NCBI GenBank assembly: GCA_021732045.1
Contig: JAKFWK010000002.1
Span: forward strand, 558,001 to 622,000
Source of the DNA: Sulfurimonas sp.
GTDB taxonomy: Bacteria; Campylobacterota; Campylobacteria; Campylobacterales; Sulfurimonadaceae
Length of the DNA stretch: 64,000 bases
Direction of reading: 5' to 3'
The notes beneath the pieces are model-generated. The model saw only the letters and a list, made by a program, of their open reading frames with translations, ran no database searches and was not told where the DNA came from. The translations under genes were made by a program, and so were the position numbers. Positions within the stretch are counted from its first letter, which is position 1; the number at the start of each line of letters is the position of its first letter. Below are positions 8,387 through 16,534 of the stretch, one piece after another.

Positions 8387-9633
8387 TGAATTATTATATA
8401 GCAACTATACTCACAAAAGGTAAAAAAGAGGAATTTGGTATTTATGCTGAAGACAGAAAACAGGCAAATGATAGTGCTAAACTAAAATATTCTGGAATAA
8501 TAATCAAAGTAACAGAAGCAGAGGAACCACTCGAAGTTAGATTTAAAAGATTTAAAACAAATTTACTGAGCAATGTAAAAAAGAAAAAACTGAAGCCAGA
8601 TGCCTTGATTGCATCTATAAGACAACTTGCTGTTATGACTAATGCTGGAATTTCAATATATGAATCGCTCAATGAGATTTCAAAATCAACAAATGATGAA
8701 AATTTAAAATTTATTTTCAATAAACTTGCTGAAGATATAAATTCAGGTCAGTCACTCTCTAAGTCAATGAGCAACTTTAGTTTTGAATTAGGAAACCTTA
8801 CTATTGCCATGACTCAATTAGGTGAAAAGACAGGTAATCTAGATGATGCACTTTATTCACTAGCAAATATGCTAGAAGAGATTAGAGCCAACTTTATCAA
8901 ATTTAAAAAAGCTATGGCATATCCCAGAAATGTAATGATCGCAATGGCGGTTGCTTTTGTTATTTTAATCTCATATGTTGTTCCTAACTTTAAGAGTATG
9001 TTTGAAAAACTTCATGCTGAGCTACCTCTACCAACAAAGATACTACTCTATCTTGAGCATCTTTTTAATAACTATGGACTTTATGTCTTGGCAATACTTT
9101 TTACATCATTTATGATATTTAGATATCTCATAAACAACTATATTCACATAAGATATGGTTGGCATAAAGTATTACTTAGAACATACCTTGTTAAAAATCT
9201 CATAATGTTCTCAACACTTAGTCGCTTTACACTTGTATTTTCTGAGTTAATTAGAGCAGGTATCCCAATAGCTGAGGCTCTTGATACCTCTATATCTATG
9301 ATTGATAATCTTCCACTAAAAACAAAACTACTATCAGTAAGGATGGCTGTAGAGAAGGGCTCAGCGTTAAACAAAGGACTTGAAGATACGAAACTTTTTG
9401 AAAATATGATAATTCAAATGGTTAGAGCTGGTGAAGACAGTGGTACTCTTGATGCCATGATAACCAAAGTGGCCGAGTATTTTAAAATGAGATTTGATGC
9501 CATAATAGATGGTTTATCTGAAGCGGTGGAGCCTATTATGCTTTTTATTATTGCTGGAATGGTTATTTTATTGGCACTTGGTATATTTTTACCTATGTGG
9601 GACATGGGCAAAGCCGTAAGTGGTGGGCATTAG
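8386..9633 (+). CDS. mshG: Pilus assembly platform protein (GspF/MshG/PilC)
   Basis: This 415-residue polytopic inner-membrane protein is the platform on which the MshE ATPase acts. It has two GspF/PilC repeats (about 70-190 and 275-400), each with the helical bundle typical of the family. Membrane helices lie near 180-200, 225-250 and 380-405. Motifs include LAVMTNAGISIYESL and LAEDINSGQSLSKSM in repeat 1, and FSELIRAGIPIAEALD and GEDSGTLD in repeat 2. It is the last visible gene of the pilus operon and is followed by a hairpin. The length is normal for the family. Confidence 0.92.
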   Translation: MNYYIATILTKGKKEEFGIYAEDRKQANDSAKLKYSGIIIKVTEAEEPLEVRFKRFKTNLLSNVKKKKLKPDALIASIRQLAVMTNAGISIYESLNEISKSTNDENLKFIFNKLAEDINSGQSLSKSMSNFSFELGNLTIAMTQLGEKTGNLDDALYSLANMLEEIRANFIKFKKAMAYPRNVMIAMAVAFVILISYVVPNFKSMFEKLHAELPLPTKILLYLEHLFNNYGLYVLAILFTSFMIFRYLINNYIHIRYGWHKVLLRTYLVKNLIMFSTLSRFTLVFSELIRAGIPIAEALDTSISMIDNLPLKTKLLSVRMAVEKGSALNKGLEDTKLFENMIIQMVRAGEDSGTLDAMITKVAEYFKMRFDAIIDGLSEAVEPIMLFIIAGMVILLALGIFLPMWDMGKAVSGGH

Positions 9634-9672
9634 AAAAACTCTACAAGAATCACAATAAAAGATTCTTGAGAG
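9634..9672 (-). terminator. Intrinsic terminator after yebC, facing the pilus operon
   Basis: CTCT-A-CAAGAATC (9639-9651) pairs with GATTCTTG-AGAG (9661-9672): a 12-bp stem with one bulged A and a 9-base loop. Read on the minus strand the stem is followed by TTTTTC, so it is an intrinsic terminator for yebC. It lies between convergent operons and may also slow plus-strand transcription leaving mshG, although no U-run follows on that side. Confidence 0.7.
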
Positions 9673-9685
9673 AGATTGCAGTCAA

Positions 9686-10396
9686 TTATTCTATATTTGT
9701 ATAAACTTTCTGAACATCATCATCGTCATCCAGCTTATCCATTATCTTGTCTATATCTGCTTGTTGTTGCTCGGTGATAGAAATTGGAGAATTTGGCATT
9801 CTCTCTAAGGTAGCCTTTAAAATCTCTATGCCCAAACTTTCAATTGCCGAGTTTAAAGCACCAAAACTAGTATAATCACCAGTTACAACAACTGTACCAC
9901 TATCTTCTTCTATCTCTTCCAATCCAGCATCAATAAGCTCAAGCTCAAGCTCTTCTAGGTTCATCCCATCTTCAAGAGCAAACTCTATTAATGTTTTTCT
10001 GTCAAACATAAACTCTAAAGAGCCTTTTGTCAGCATCTCTCCACCATGTTTTGTAAGTATATTTTTAACATTTGCTACAGTTCTTGTGTTATTATCCGTC
10101 ATACATTCTATAAAAAACTGCACTCCATGTGGAGCTTTTCCCTCAAAATTTACCTCTAACATGCTAGCTGTATCTTTTGCTAATGCCCTTTTTATAGCTG
10201 CGTCAATATTATCTTTTGGCATATTTTCAGCTTTTGCATTTAGTACAGCAGTGCGAAGTCTAGAGTTTGTGTCAGGATCTGTGCCACCATCTTTGGCTGC
10301 CATAGTGATTATTTTTCCCAATTTTGGAAACAACTTTGACATTGCTCCCCATCTTTTTAGTTTTGATGCTTTTCTGTATTCAAAGGCTCTGCCCAT
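9686..10396 (-). CDS. yebC: YebC/PmpR family regulator or translation factor
   Basis: This 236-residue protein is of the YebC/PmpR/TACO1 family. It has the conserved start [21 protein letters not shown], the N-terminal helical domain and two alpha/beta domains with an acidic surface ([21 protein letters not shown]). Family members bind DNA as regulators in some bacteria and act on ribosomes to relieve stalling in others. AAGGAAAG lies just before ATG. It is separated from the TtcA-like gene by 74 bases and so may have its own promoter. Length and motifs are ordinary. Confidence 0.92.
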   Translation of the reverse strand: MGRAFEYRKASKLKRWGAMSKLFPKLGKIITMAAKDGGTDPDTNSRLRTAVLNAKAENMPKDNIDAAIKRALAKDTASMLEVNFEGKAPHGVQFFIECMTDNNTRTVANVKNILTKHGGEMLTKGSLEFMFDRKTLIEFALEDGMNLEELELELIDAGLEEIEEDSGTVVVTGDYTSFGALNSAIESLGIEILKATLERMPNSPISITEQQQADIDKIMDKLDDDDDVQKVYTNIE

Positions 10397-10470
10397 TATC
10401 TTTCCTTGTTGGTTAAATATGCTTGATAAAAATTTGAAATGTATAATATCATAAGTAATTTACGATGGAT

Positions 10471-11226
10471 TTAAACATTGAATTTCTCTGCGTCAAAAAA
10501 ACTCTCGTATGATATATTTTTGAATGCAGAATTTAGACTAGTAAATAGAGCTGGGAACTCTCTCTCCATCTTTGCTAACATAACTTTTGTGTTTGCTCTG
10601 GCGTGAGGCATTTTAACATCAAACCTCATCGAAGGACAAGCTTCATCGCCAATTGTAGAGATCTCATTATCAAGCACAAATGCAGATAGCTGTCGCTCTC
10701 TCATCTGAATCAACGGACGAATCACAATTAAGCCATTTTCTGCTCTATATTTTGGTGCTAATGAGCGCATTTGACCATTATATATAAAATTCATAAAAAA
10801 ACTCTCTGCCGCATCATCCATATGGTGGCCAAGAGCTACTTTATTGCAACCATATTTTTGGGCAACGCTGTACAAAGAGCCTCTTCTCATGCGAGAGAAA
10901 AAACTACAAAATGATGAATTTTTTCTAATTTTTTCTTCTGCAAGGCTATAAATATCAGTATCATGGATTATATGCTCAATGTCATATTCTCTGCAATGAG
11001 CGGCGAGTTTATCAAAGTTTTCATCCATACCATAACCCACAGTTACAGCAATAAACTCAAATTTAAAAGGTGCTCTTTTTTGTTGCTCTTTCATAGCGTG
11101 AATCATAGTTAGTGAATCTTTTCCACCACTAAGCCCAACTAAAATTTTATCACCCTCTTCTATTAGATTAAACTCGGCATTAGTTTTGCCAAGCTTACTC
11201 ATGATTTTTTTAGATATTTTAATCAA
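10471..11226 (-). CDS. TtcA-like PP-loop tRNA thiolation protein
   Basis: This 251-residue PP-loop ATPase resembles TtcA, which makes 2-thiocytidine at position 32 of tRNA. The PP-loop is SGGKDS at about 33-38, with GHHMDD near 133-138. TtcA normally holds an iron-sulfur cluster on three Cys, two of them in a CxxC pair. Here the pair reads C107-S-F-F110, so the second Cys is Phe. C197 (EACPSM) is the likely third ligand. Either the cluster has two protein Cys ligands or the clade differs mechanistically. It overlaps mtnN by 8 bases. I leave the symbol blank because of the changed motif. Confidence 0.8.
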   Translation of the reverse strand: MIKISKKIMSKLGKTNAEFNLIEEGDKILVGLSGGKDSLTMIHAMKEQQKRAPFKFEFIAVTVGYGMDENFDKLAAHCREYDIEHIIHDTDIYSLAEEKIRKNSSFCSFFSRMRRGSLYSVAQKYGCNKVALGHHMDDAAESFFMNFIYNGQMRSLAPKYRAENGLIVIRPLIQMRERQLSAFVLDNEISTIGDEACPSMRFDVKMPHARANTKVMLAKMEREFPALFTSLNSAFKNISYESFFDAEKFNV

Positions 11227-11911
11227 TAAGTTTATCTACCATTTTCATTATAAATTCAGCACTCTCATTAGCGCTTGTCTCTAAAAACTCATCAAAACTA
11301 AAACTCGCATCCATATCAGCAGCATCACTAATAGCGCGAAGTATAAAAAATGGCACATTTAGCGCATCGCAAACCACAGCAACACTGGCACCCTCCATCT
11401 CAAGAGCATCAGCATTAAATGTTTTTCCTATCCAGTTTTTTCTCTCTTCATTTGCAACAAACTGATCGCCTGTTGCAATAATGCCCTCTTTAACTGTCTT
11501 TCCAATTTCAGAAGCTACAGCTTTACTTATCTCAATCATTTTTCTATCTGCCTCAACATAAACCGAACCCTCAGGAACATATCCATAAGGATGGCCAAAT
11601 GCCGTTATGTCTAGGTCATGTTGAGAGAGTTTTGATGCAACAATAAGATCTCCAACTTTTAACTCAGAAGATATAGCTCCAGCAACACCAGAAAAAAGCA
11701 TTACACTTATACCAAAATGCTCAATCATCGTTGTGGCAGTAAGAGTCGAGAAAACTTTTCCGATTTTTGAATACGCTACAACCAAATCAACACCTTTGTA
11801 TGATGCTTCATAATATTTGTTACCAGCATACTCTATTGTTTTGTATGTTTCTAGTCTCTTGAGTATTGGAGCTATCTCTTCTGGCATTGCGCCCATTATT
11901 GCTATTTTCAT
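11219..11911 (-). CDS. mtnN: 5'-methylthioadenosine/S-adenosylhomocysteine nucleosidase
   Basis: This 230-residue enzyme hydrolyses methylthioadenosine and S-adenosylhomocysteine. In Campylobacterota it commonly also serves the futalosine menaquinone pathway, cleaving 6-amino-6-deoxyfutalosine. Motifs of the Pfs family are present: GAMPEEI at the start, GVAGAI, the substrate-binding EMEGASVA and the catalytic Asp in ISDAADMD. The length is typical. It lies between the nitrilase-family gene (9-base gap) and the TtcA-like gene (overlap), in one minus-strand operon. Confidence 0.94.
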   Translation of the reverse strand: MKIAIMGAMPEEIAPILKRLETYKTIEYAGNKYYEASYKGVDLVVAYSKIGKVFSTLTATTMIEHFGISVMLFSGVAGAISSELKVGDLIVASKLSQHDLDITAFGHPYGYVPEGSVYVEADRKMIEISKAVASEIGKTVKEGIIATGDQFVANEERKNWIGKTFNADALEMEGASVAVVCDALNVPFFILRAISDAADMDASFSFDEFLETSANESAEFIMKMVDKLID

Positions 11912-11920
11912 TTTTTATTC

Positions 11921-12640
11921 CTATATATTAAATGTTTTTGTACTTTTTTCATAGCGAGGCAACTTATACATAATATTTGAGTTTTCATCAATCACACAAC
12001 TTCCGCCCCAAAAACCAAGTCCATCTTCAAACCCAACTCTGTTGACAAATATAAGTTTTGCACTACATTTTTTTGCAACTTTTTTTATAATATCATACCA
12101 TTTGTCTTCTATCTCAAGTCTACTATCACTAAAACCTCTCGCAGGCGAAGCAGCAAGAACAATAATGTAGTCTGGGTTTTGTTTAACCAAATCCTCATGA
12201 ACAGCCTCATGCCATAAATCTTCACAAACGAGCATAGATATCTTTCCAAACCTACTTATGAGACTATCAAAATACTCACCAGCTTTAAAATATCTAGCTT
12301 CTTCGAACATCCCATAATTAGGCAGATGTACTTTATTGTGTTTTGCTAAAAGTTCTCCATTTGAAAAATAAAGAGCGCTATTAGAGATAGTTTCATCGCG
12401 ATTTTTTATTGCAGCGCCAACAACTATATCTATTGTCAAACTAGCTTTTTTAAATGCATCAAACTCGTCTAAGCGCCACGCTTCATCATGTAATCCATCC
12501 TGCAACATATATCCATTTAATGATAATTCTGGAAACACAATAAGATCACTTTTATCTTTATATTGCTCGATCAGCGCAACACTCTCTTCGTAATTAATAC
12601 GACTAAGTTTCGGCATAGTTTGAGCGATTGTAACTCTCAT
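11921..12640 (-). CDS. Carbon-nitrogen hydrolase (nitrilase superfamily)
   Basis: This 239-residue protein has the nitrilase-superfamily Glu-Lys-Cys triad: Glu in VFPELSLNGY, Lys in HNKVHLPNYG and Cys in LVCEDLWHE. It would hydrolyse a small amide or nitrile in the cytoplasm; the substrate cannot be read from the sequence. It is slightly short for the superfamily (usually 260-300). The stop is adjacent to the fabD stop side, so it is co-transcribed with fabD upstream and mtnN downstream. It may act in amide repair or NAD-related salvage, but that is only a guess from family breadth. Confidence 0.82.
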   Translation of the reverse strand: MRVTIAQTMPKLSRINYEESVALIEQYKDKSDLIVFPELSLNGYMLQDGLHDEAWRLDEFDAFKKASLTIDIVVGAAIKNRDETISNSALYFSNGELLAKHNKVHLPNYGMFEEARYFKAGEYFDSLISRFGKISMLVCEDLWHEAVHEDLVKQNPDYIIVLAASPARGFSDSRLEIEDKWYDIIKKVAKKCSAKLIFVNRVGFEDGLGFWGGSCVIDENSNIMYKLPRYEKSTKTFNI

Positions 12641-13579
12641 TTAGCTATTTATTATCTTAATTACCTCAGACATAGAAGAGGTATCAAATACATTCAGTGT
12701 CTCTAAATCTTTGGCAATTTTTTTATTTAATCCCTTAAGGGTTGTGCCATTTCCAAACTCTATAGCAATGTCTATCTTGTCTGAAATAGCTTGGATTGAC
12801 TGTTTGTATTTAACTGGTTTTACCAACTGCTCAGTTAAAAGCTCAACTGCTTCATCTTTAGTACTGTATGGTTTTGTAGTAACATTTGAGATAATAGGAG
12901 CTTCAAAACTATCCTCAATCATACTTTCCATCAAACTATTTAAAGGAATTTTAGCGGCTGCGAGCAAGTTGCAGTGACTAGCAACAGACATATTTAAAAG
13001 CATTGCTCTTTTTGCTCCTGCATCTTTAAATGTTTGTTCTAATGATATCAAATCAGCCTTCATGCCAGCCACAACCAACTGCCCATCTTGATTATAATTT
13101 GCTGGCCAAACTTTTTTATCATCAGCTTGAGCATCTAAACATATCTTTTCAACTATCTCATCATCAAGTCCTAAAAGCACCATCATTCCAGCTTCAATAT
13201 CACTACATGCATCCTGCATCAGCTGTCCGCGTCTATGAACCAACTCTATCGCATCAACATAATCAATAGCGCCACTAGCACAAAGAGCCGAAAATTCGCC
13301 CAATGAATGACCTAAGAAAAATTCCACCTTAATATCTGGACAGAGATCCCTAAATAGTCTATAAGCAACCATTTGAGTCAAAAGAATTGCTGGCTGAGTA
13401 TATTGTGTTTGGTTTATAAGTTCATTTTCGTTAAATATTAACTCTTCAAAATTTATGCCAACTCTTTTTCCAGCTTTCTCAAACATCTCTTTAGCTATGG
13501 CCGAGTTATCGTAAAAATCTTTCCCCATCCCAATCGCTTGACTACCTTGTCCTGCAAATATTGCTGTTATCTTTTTCAT
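12641..13579 (-). CDS. fabD: Malonyl-CoA-acyl carrier protein transacylase
   Basis: This 312-residue enzyme loads malonyl groups onto acyl carrier protein for fatty-acid synthesis. The N-terminal FAGQGSQ and the catalytic GHSLGE are present, with the active His in the later VASHCNLL region. I choose the ATG at 13579 (MKKITAIFAGQGSQ) because AAAGGAGAC lies just upstream; an ATG twelve codons earlier would bury that site inside the gene. It follows the degenerate regulator gene by 13 bases and precedes the nitrilase gene without a gap. Confidence 0.95.
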   Translation of the reverse strand: MKKITAIFAGQGSQAIGMGKDFYDNSAIAKEMFEKAGKRVGINFEELIFNENELINQTQYTQPAILLTQMVAYRLFRDLCPDIKVEFFLGHSLGEFSALCASGAIDYVDAIELVHRRGQLMQDACSDIEAGMMVLLGLDDEIVEKICLDAQADDKKVWPANYNQDGQLVVAGMKADLISLEQTFKDAGAKRAMLLNMSVASHCNLLAAAKIPLNSLMESMIEDSFEAPIISNVTTKPYSTKDEAVELLTEQLVKPVKYKQSIQAISDKIDIAIEFGNGTTLKGLNKKIAKDLETLNVFDTSSMSEVIKIINS

Positions 13580-13592
13580 TTGTCTCCTTTTT

Positions 13593-14345
13593 TTATAGAT
13601 ACTTACCATTTTCAATAATTTTTTTTCTAAGCGTATTTCTATTTAACCCAAGTTTGCTTGAGAGCTGAAGTTGGGATTTAAATCTCTCTAACCCAGCTTT
13701 TATCAAAGGAACTTCATAAATATGCAAAAATTTTTCATAATCGTTATTTGAGCCAAGTTTATCAGCTAAATAATTTTGCATAATATTGATAATCTCACTC
13801 TCTTTTATGTTTTGCAGTAAGCAACTAATCATAACTTGTCGTCTCAATGAATCTGCATTTTTACTCAAATCAGGTTTAAAATTTTTCCTATCAAAATCCT
13901 CATTTAAAGAAAAAAGCTCCTCTGCTTCTTTTGCAAATTTATTTATCAACGGTTCAACATCCTCTTCTCTTTGCATGAGAGGCGGAATATTGAATTTAAC
14001 ACTAAAAATATCATCTATATACTCATGATAAAATGAGCTTTTTGCAGTAGCAACAACTTTAATATTTTTGCCAATAATCATCTCTAGGATTTTTTTTATA
14101 TTTGGTGAATTCTCTAAATTGGTAATGATAATTCTTTCAACACTCTCAAGTTCTATTAAAAGTTCATCATGCTTAGATGCGTCAAAGGTATGTGCATCTG
14201 GAAAAATATAGCATGCTAAACTTTTTTTTCCAACACCAGACTCTCCAGTTATGAGGGAACTAATATTTAACGGCTTTAAAAGAGTAGCTGTTTTAAATAC
14301 CTCTTTAGAGGTATCTGACAAAGCTATAAAATTAGTTACATCCAC
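13593..14345 (-). CDS. Degenerate sigma54-activator-like protein with Fis-type C-terminus
   Basis: About 250 residues resemble a cut-down bacterial enhancer-binding protein. A P-loop GESGVGKK lies near residue 35, and a Fis-type helix-turn-helix (SSKLGLNRNTLRKKI) is at the C-terminus. The Walker B acidic pair (expected LFLDE) reads IIITNLEN, and no GAFTGA loop is visible, so it should not remodel sigma54 polymerase. It is more likely a DNA-binding protein with a vestigial ATPase. The start is uncertain: GTG 14345 overlaps slyD by 14 bases and precedes the family-like FIALSDTSKEVF, while ATG 14384 would overlap it by 53. Confidence 0.65.
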   Translation of the reverse strand: MDVTNFIALSDTSKEVFKTATLLKPLNISSLITGESGVGKKSLACYIFPDAHTFDASKHDELLIELESVERIIITNLENSPNIKKILEMIIGKNIKVVATAKSSFYHEYIDDIFSVKFNIPPLMQREEDVEPLINKFAKEAEELFSLNEDFDRKNFKPDLSKNADSLRRQVMISCLLQNIKESEIINIMQNYLADKLGSNNDYEKFLHIYEVPLIKAGLERFKSQLQLSSKLGLNRNTLRKKIIENGKYL

Positions 14346-14844
14346 AGCCACCGCCGCCAGTACCACAATGACCTTCATGTTCATTTTCGGCAGGAATACC
14401 AGTCATTAGCTCTTGTGTAGATGCCTCTCTTATATTATTTATAGAGACAACAAAAACTAAATTTTTACCAGCCAATGGATGATTAAAGTCAATTATTACA
14501 TTCTCTTCACCTATCTCCTTAACAATAACTTGAACAGTTTCACCCTCTTCACCTTGGCCATAAAGGGTCATTCCTATCTCAAGATCAATTCCTGCAAATT
14601 GATCTTTTGGAACCTCTTGAATTGCGTCATCATTATATTCACCATAAGCATCAGCTGCATTAACCTTAATTTCAGCCTTGTCACCTATTAACATATTTTT
14701 TATGCCCTCTTCTAGTCCTGGTATTATTTGACCTTTACCAAACATAAACACTAAAGGCTCATCACCAACATTGCTATCAACAACACTTTTTCCATCACTA
14801 ACTTCATACTCTATTGATACAATTTGATTTGTTTTAATTGCCAT
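14332..14844 (-). CDS. slyD: FKBP-type peptidyl-prolyl isomerase SlyD
   Basis: This 170-residue cytoplasmic prolyl isomerase/chaperone has the FKBP half domains flanking an insert-in-flap domain (about 70-125, GEYNDDAIQEVPKDQF). The Cys/His/Gly tail ends GHCGTGGGGCGCN. In SlyD such tails bind nickel and support NiFe-hydrogenase maturation; this one is short but keeps His and three Cys. AAGGTG precedes ATG, and a TAAAAT hexamer lies about 30 bases further upstream as a possible -10. The 3' end overlaps the following regulator-like gene. Confidence 0.92.
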   Translation of the reverse strand: MAIKTNQIVSIEYEVSDGKSVVDSNVGDEPLVFMFGKGQIIPGLEEGIKNMLIGDKAEIKVNAADAYGEYNDDAIQEVPKDQFAGIDLEIGMTLYGQGEEGETVQVIVKEIGEENVIIDFNHPLAGKNLVFVVSINNIREASTQELMTGIPAENEHEGHCGTGGGGCGCN

Positions 14845-14915
14845 CTTAACACCTTGTTTAATTTTTTATGGATTTTATCGAAATAACATTAATTACCAAT
14901 GAATCAATATTATTT

Positions 14916-15857
14916 CTACTTAAGAGAACTCAACTTTTTTTGTGCTATTTTAGCTGAATCACTATTTGGGTATTTGGAAACTATGGCATTATAAAAAATT
15001 TTTGCATTTTTTTTATCACCTAGCTCCCACATAGATATAGCTGTATGCAACATCAACACAGGCATATACTGAGCATTGTCATCAAGTGTAGCGCTTTTTT
15101 TATAGTAAGATAGAGCTTCAGTATAATTCTTACTACTATAGTTTACTTCACCAGCCATATAATGAACTGTAGCAGGTTTATAATTTTTAGAAATTAGATA
15201 TTCATATTGCTCAAGTGATTGTGAATAAAGTTTTTTATCATACAACTCTTTTGCTTTTTTATAAATATCTGGGTTTGATAAACTTTCCAGCCTACTCTTT
15301 TTCGGCTTTTCTTCGCCTCTAAACTCTTTTGCTACTAAATCTTTAAATTCGTTTATATCTTTAATTAAAACATTAAACTCATCTTTACTAACGAAGGTAG
15401 CATTTATTTTGTCAACTATTTTTGAGACTTCAACTATAAGTAAATTTAATTTTTCTATATTTTCTGTATTTGTTGCAATTAGCTTACTATTGGACTGGTT
15501 TACATTTATTAATCTTTGACTAAATTCAATATTGCTATTATGCTCAAAAAGCAACTTATCATCCATTGTTTTTAGTTTAAGCTTGTCATCTCTGAGTGTA
15601 AGATTTATATTTTCAATAATTGACTGCAATCCATCAATCCTATCTCTAATTGATTCAACTTCATTTGCTTGATTATTGCTTTTTACGACTACTGTTTGGA
15701 GTTTTTTATTATTTTCTAAAATTATTTTCTCGCCTGAAGTTAGACCATAAGGGGTTGGATTACTTAAATCTCCGGCTCCGAACGCGGAAGGTTCAGAGCT
15801 TAAAAGATAAGATGGAGCAGATATTAAAAAAAATATTGCTAATATATTTAATTTCAT
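14916..15857 (-). CDS. cpoB: Tol-Pal associated coiled-coil/TPR protein CpoB (YbgF)
   Basis: This 313-residue periplasmic protein has a signal peptide (about 1-21), a long central coiled coil (about 60-170) and a C-terminal TPR domain (about 190-310; YKKAKELYDKKLYSQSLEQYEYL, ALSYYKKSATLDD). CpoB couples the Tol-Pal machine to peptidoglycan synthesis during division. The stop of pal lies three bases upstream, so the two are one transcript. The coiled coil is longer than in E. coli CpoB, giving a slightly larger protein. Confidence 0.85.
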   Translation of the reverse strand: MKLNILAIFFLISAPSYLLSSEPSAFGAGDLSNPTPYGLTSGEKIILENNKKLQTVVVKSNNQANEVESIRDRIDGLQSIIENINLTLRDDKLKLKTMDDKLLFEHNSNIEFSQRLINVNQSNSKLIATNTENIEKLNLLIVEVSKIVDKINATFVSKDEFNVLIKDINEFKDLVAKEFRGEEKPKKSRLESLSNPDIYKKAKELYDKKLYSQSLEQYEYLISKNYKPATVHYMAGEVNYSSKNYTEALSYYKKSATLDDNAQYMPVLMLHTAISMWELGDKKNAKIFYNAIVSKYPNSDSAKIAQKKLSSLK

Positions 15858-15860
15858 AGA

Positions 15861-16454
15861 TTACGGAAGAAGTTTAAAGTCAACTTTACGATTTTTAGCC
15901 CAACACTCTTTTGTTTTTTCTGTACACACAGGATTGCTCTCTCCGTAACTAATCATAGATATTCTCTTCTCGTCAACCCCTTCTGCAACTAATCCTTTTT
16001 TTACTGCATCTGCTCTTTTTAATCCTAATGCAATATTATATTCATCACTACCAAACTCATCACAATTACCTTCTAATTTTAATGAGAATTTACTAGCTGT
16101 ACCATTAAGAATAGAAGCACTTGCATTGATTTTAGTCTTGCCTTCTGCATCGATGTTAAATTTGTCAAAAGCAAAATATACTATTGCTAAATCTTTCTCT
16201 AAAGCAGATATGCCATTTGAATCTGATTTTAATTCTCCAGCAGAGTTAGATGCTGAATCTTTCATGTCAGATGCTGATGGTTGATTCGAAGAAACTGATT
16301 CACTATTTGAAACAATATTTTCTGTTGGTTTTTTAGCGACATCCTCTTTTACTACAGCAGCGCTACTATCTTCTTTTGGTGATGGACTTTTATCTGCACA
16401 TCCAGTCAGTAATGATAGTGCAACTAATGCACCAAAAATTTTATACTTTCTCAT
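15861..16454 (-). CDS. pal: Peptidoglycan-associated lipoprotein Pal
   Basis: This 197-residue outer-membrane lipoprotein has a lipobox (LSLLTGC, Cys near 19), a Ser/Asn-rich flexible linker (about 20-85) and an OmpA-like peptidoglycan-binding domain (about 88-195). Recognisable parts are IVYFAFDKFNIDAEG, LEGNCDEFGSDEYNIALGLKR and YGESNPVC. Pal anchors the outer membrane to the cell wall as part of Tol-Pal. AAGGATAG precedes ATG, with a perfect TATAAT 28 bases before the start, so pal-cpoB can be transcribed apart from tolB. Confidence 0.94.
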   Translation of the reverse strand: MRKYKIFGALVALSLLTGCADKSPSPKEDSSAAVVKEDVAKKPTENIVSNSESVSSNQPSASDMKDSASNSAGELKSDSNGISALEKDLAIVYFAFDKFNIDAEGKTKINASASILNGTASKFSLKLEGNCDEFGSDEYNIALGLKRADAVKKGLVAEGVDEKRISMISYGESNPVCTEKTKECWAKNRKVDFKLLP

Positions 16455-16481
16455 CTTCTATCCTTAGTTTTAATTTGCGTG

Positions 16482-16487
16482 ATTATA
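16482..16487 (-). promoter_or_regulatory. -10 box of pal-cpoB promoter
   Basis: On the minus strand a perfect TATAAT lies 27 bases before the pal ATG in the 80-base tolB-pal gap. The upstream sequence is A/T-rich with no clear -35, as is usual for sigma70 promoters in Campylobacterota. Confidence 0.5.
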
Positions 16488-16534
16488 CTCTTAAAATAAT
16501 TAACAATCAACAACTAGCAATCAGAAATTTAACA

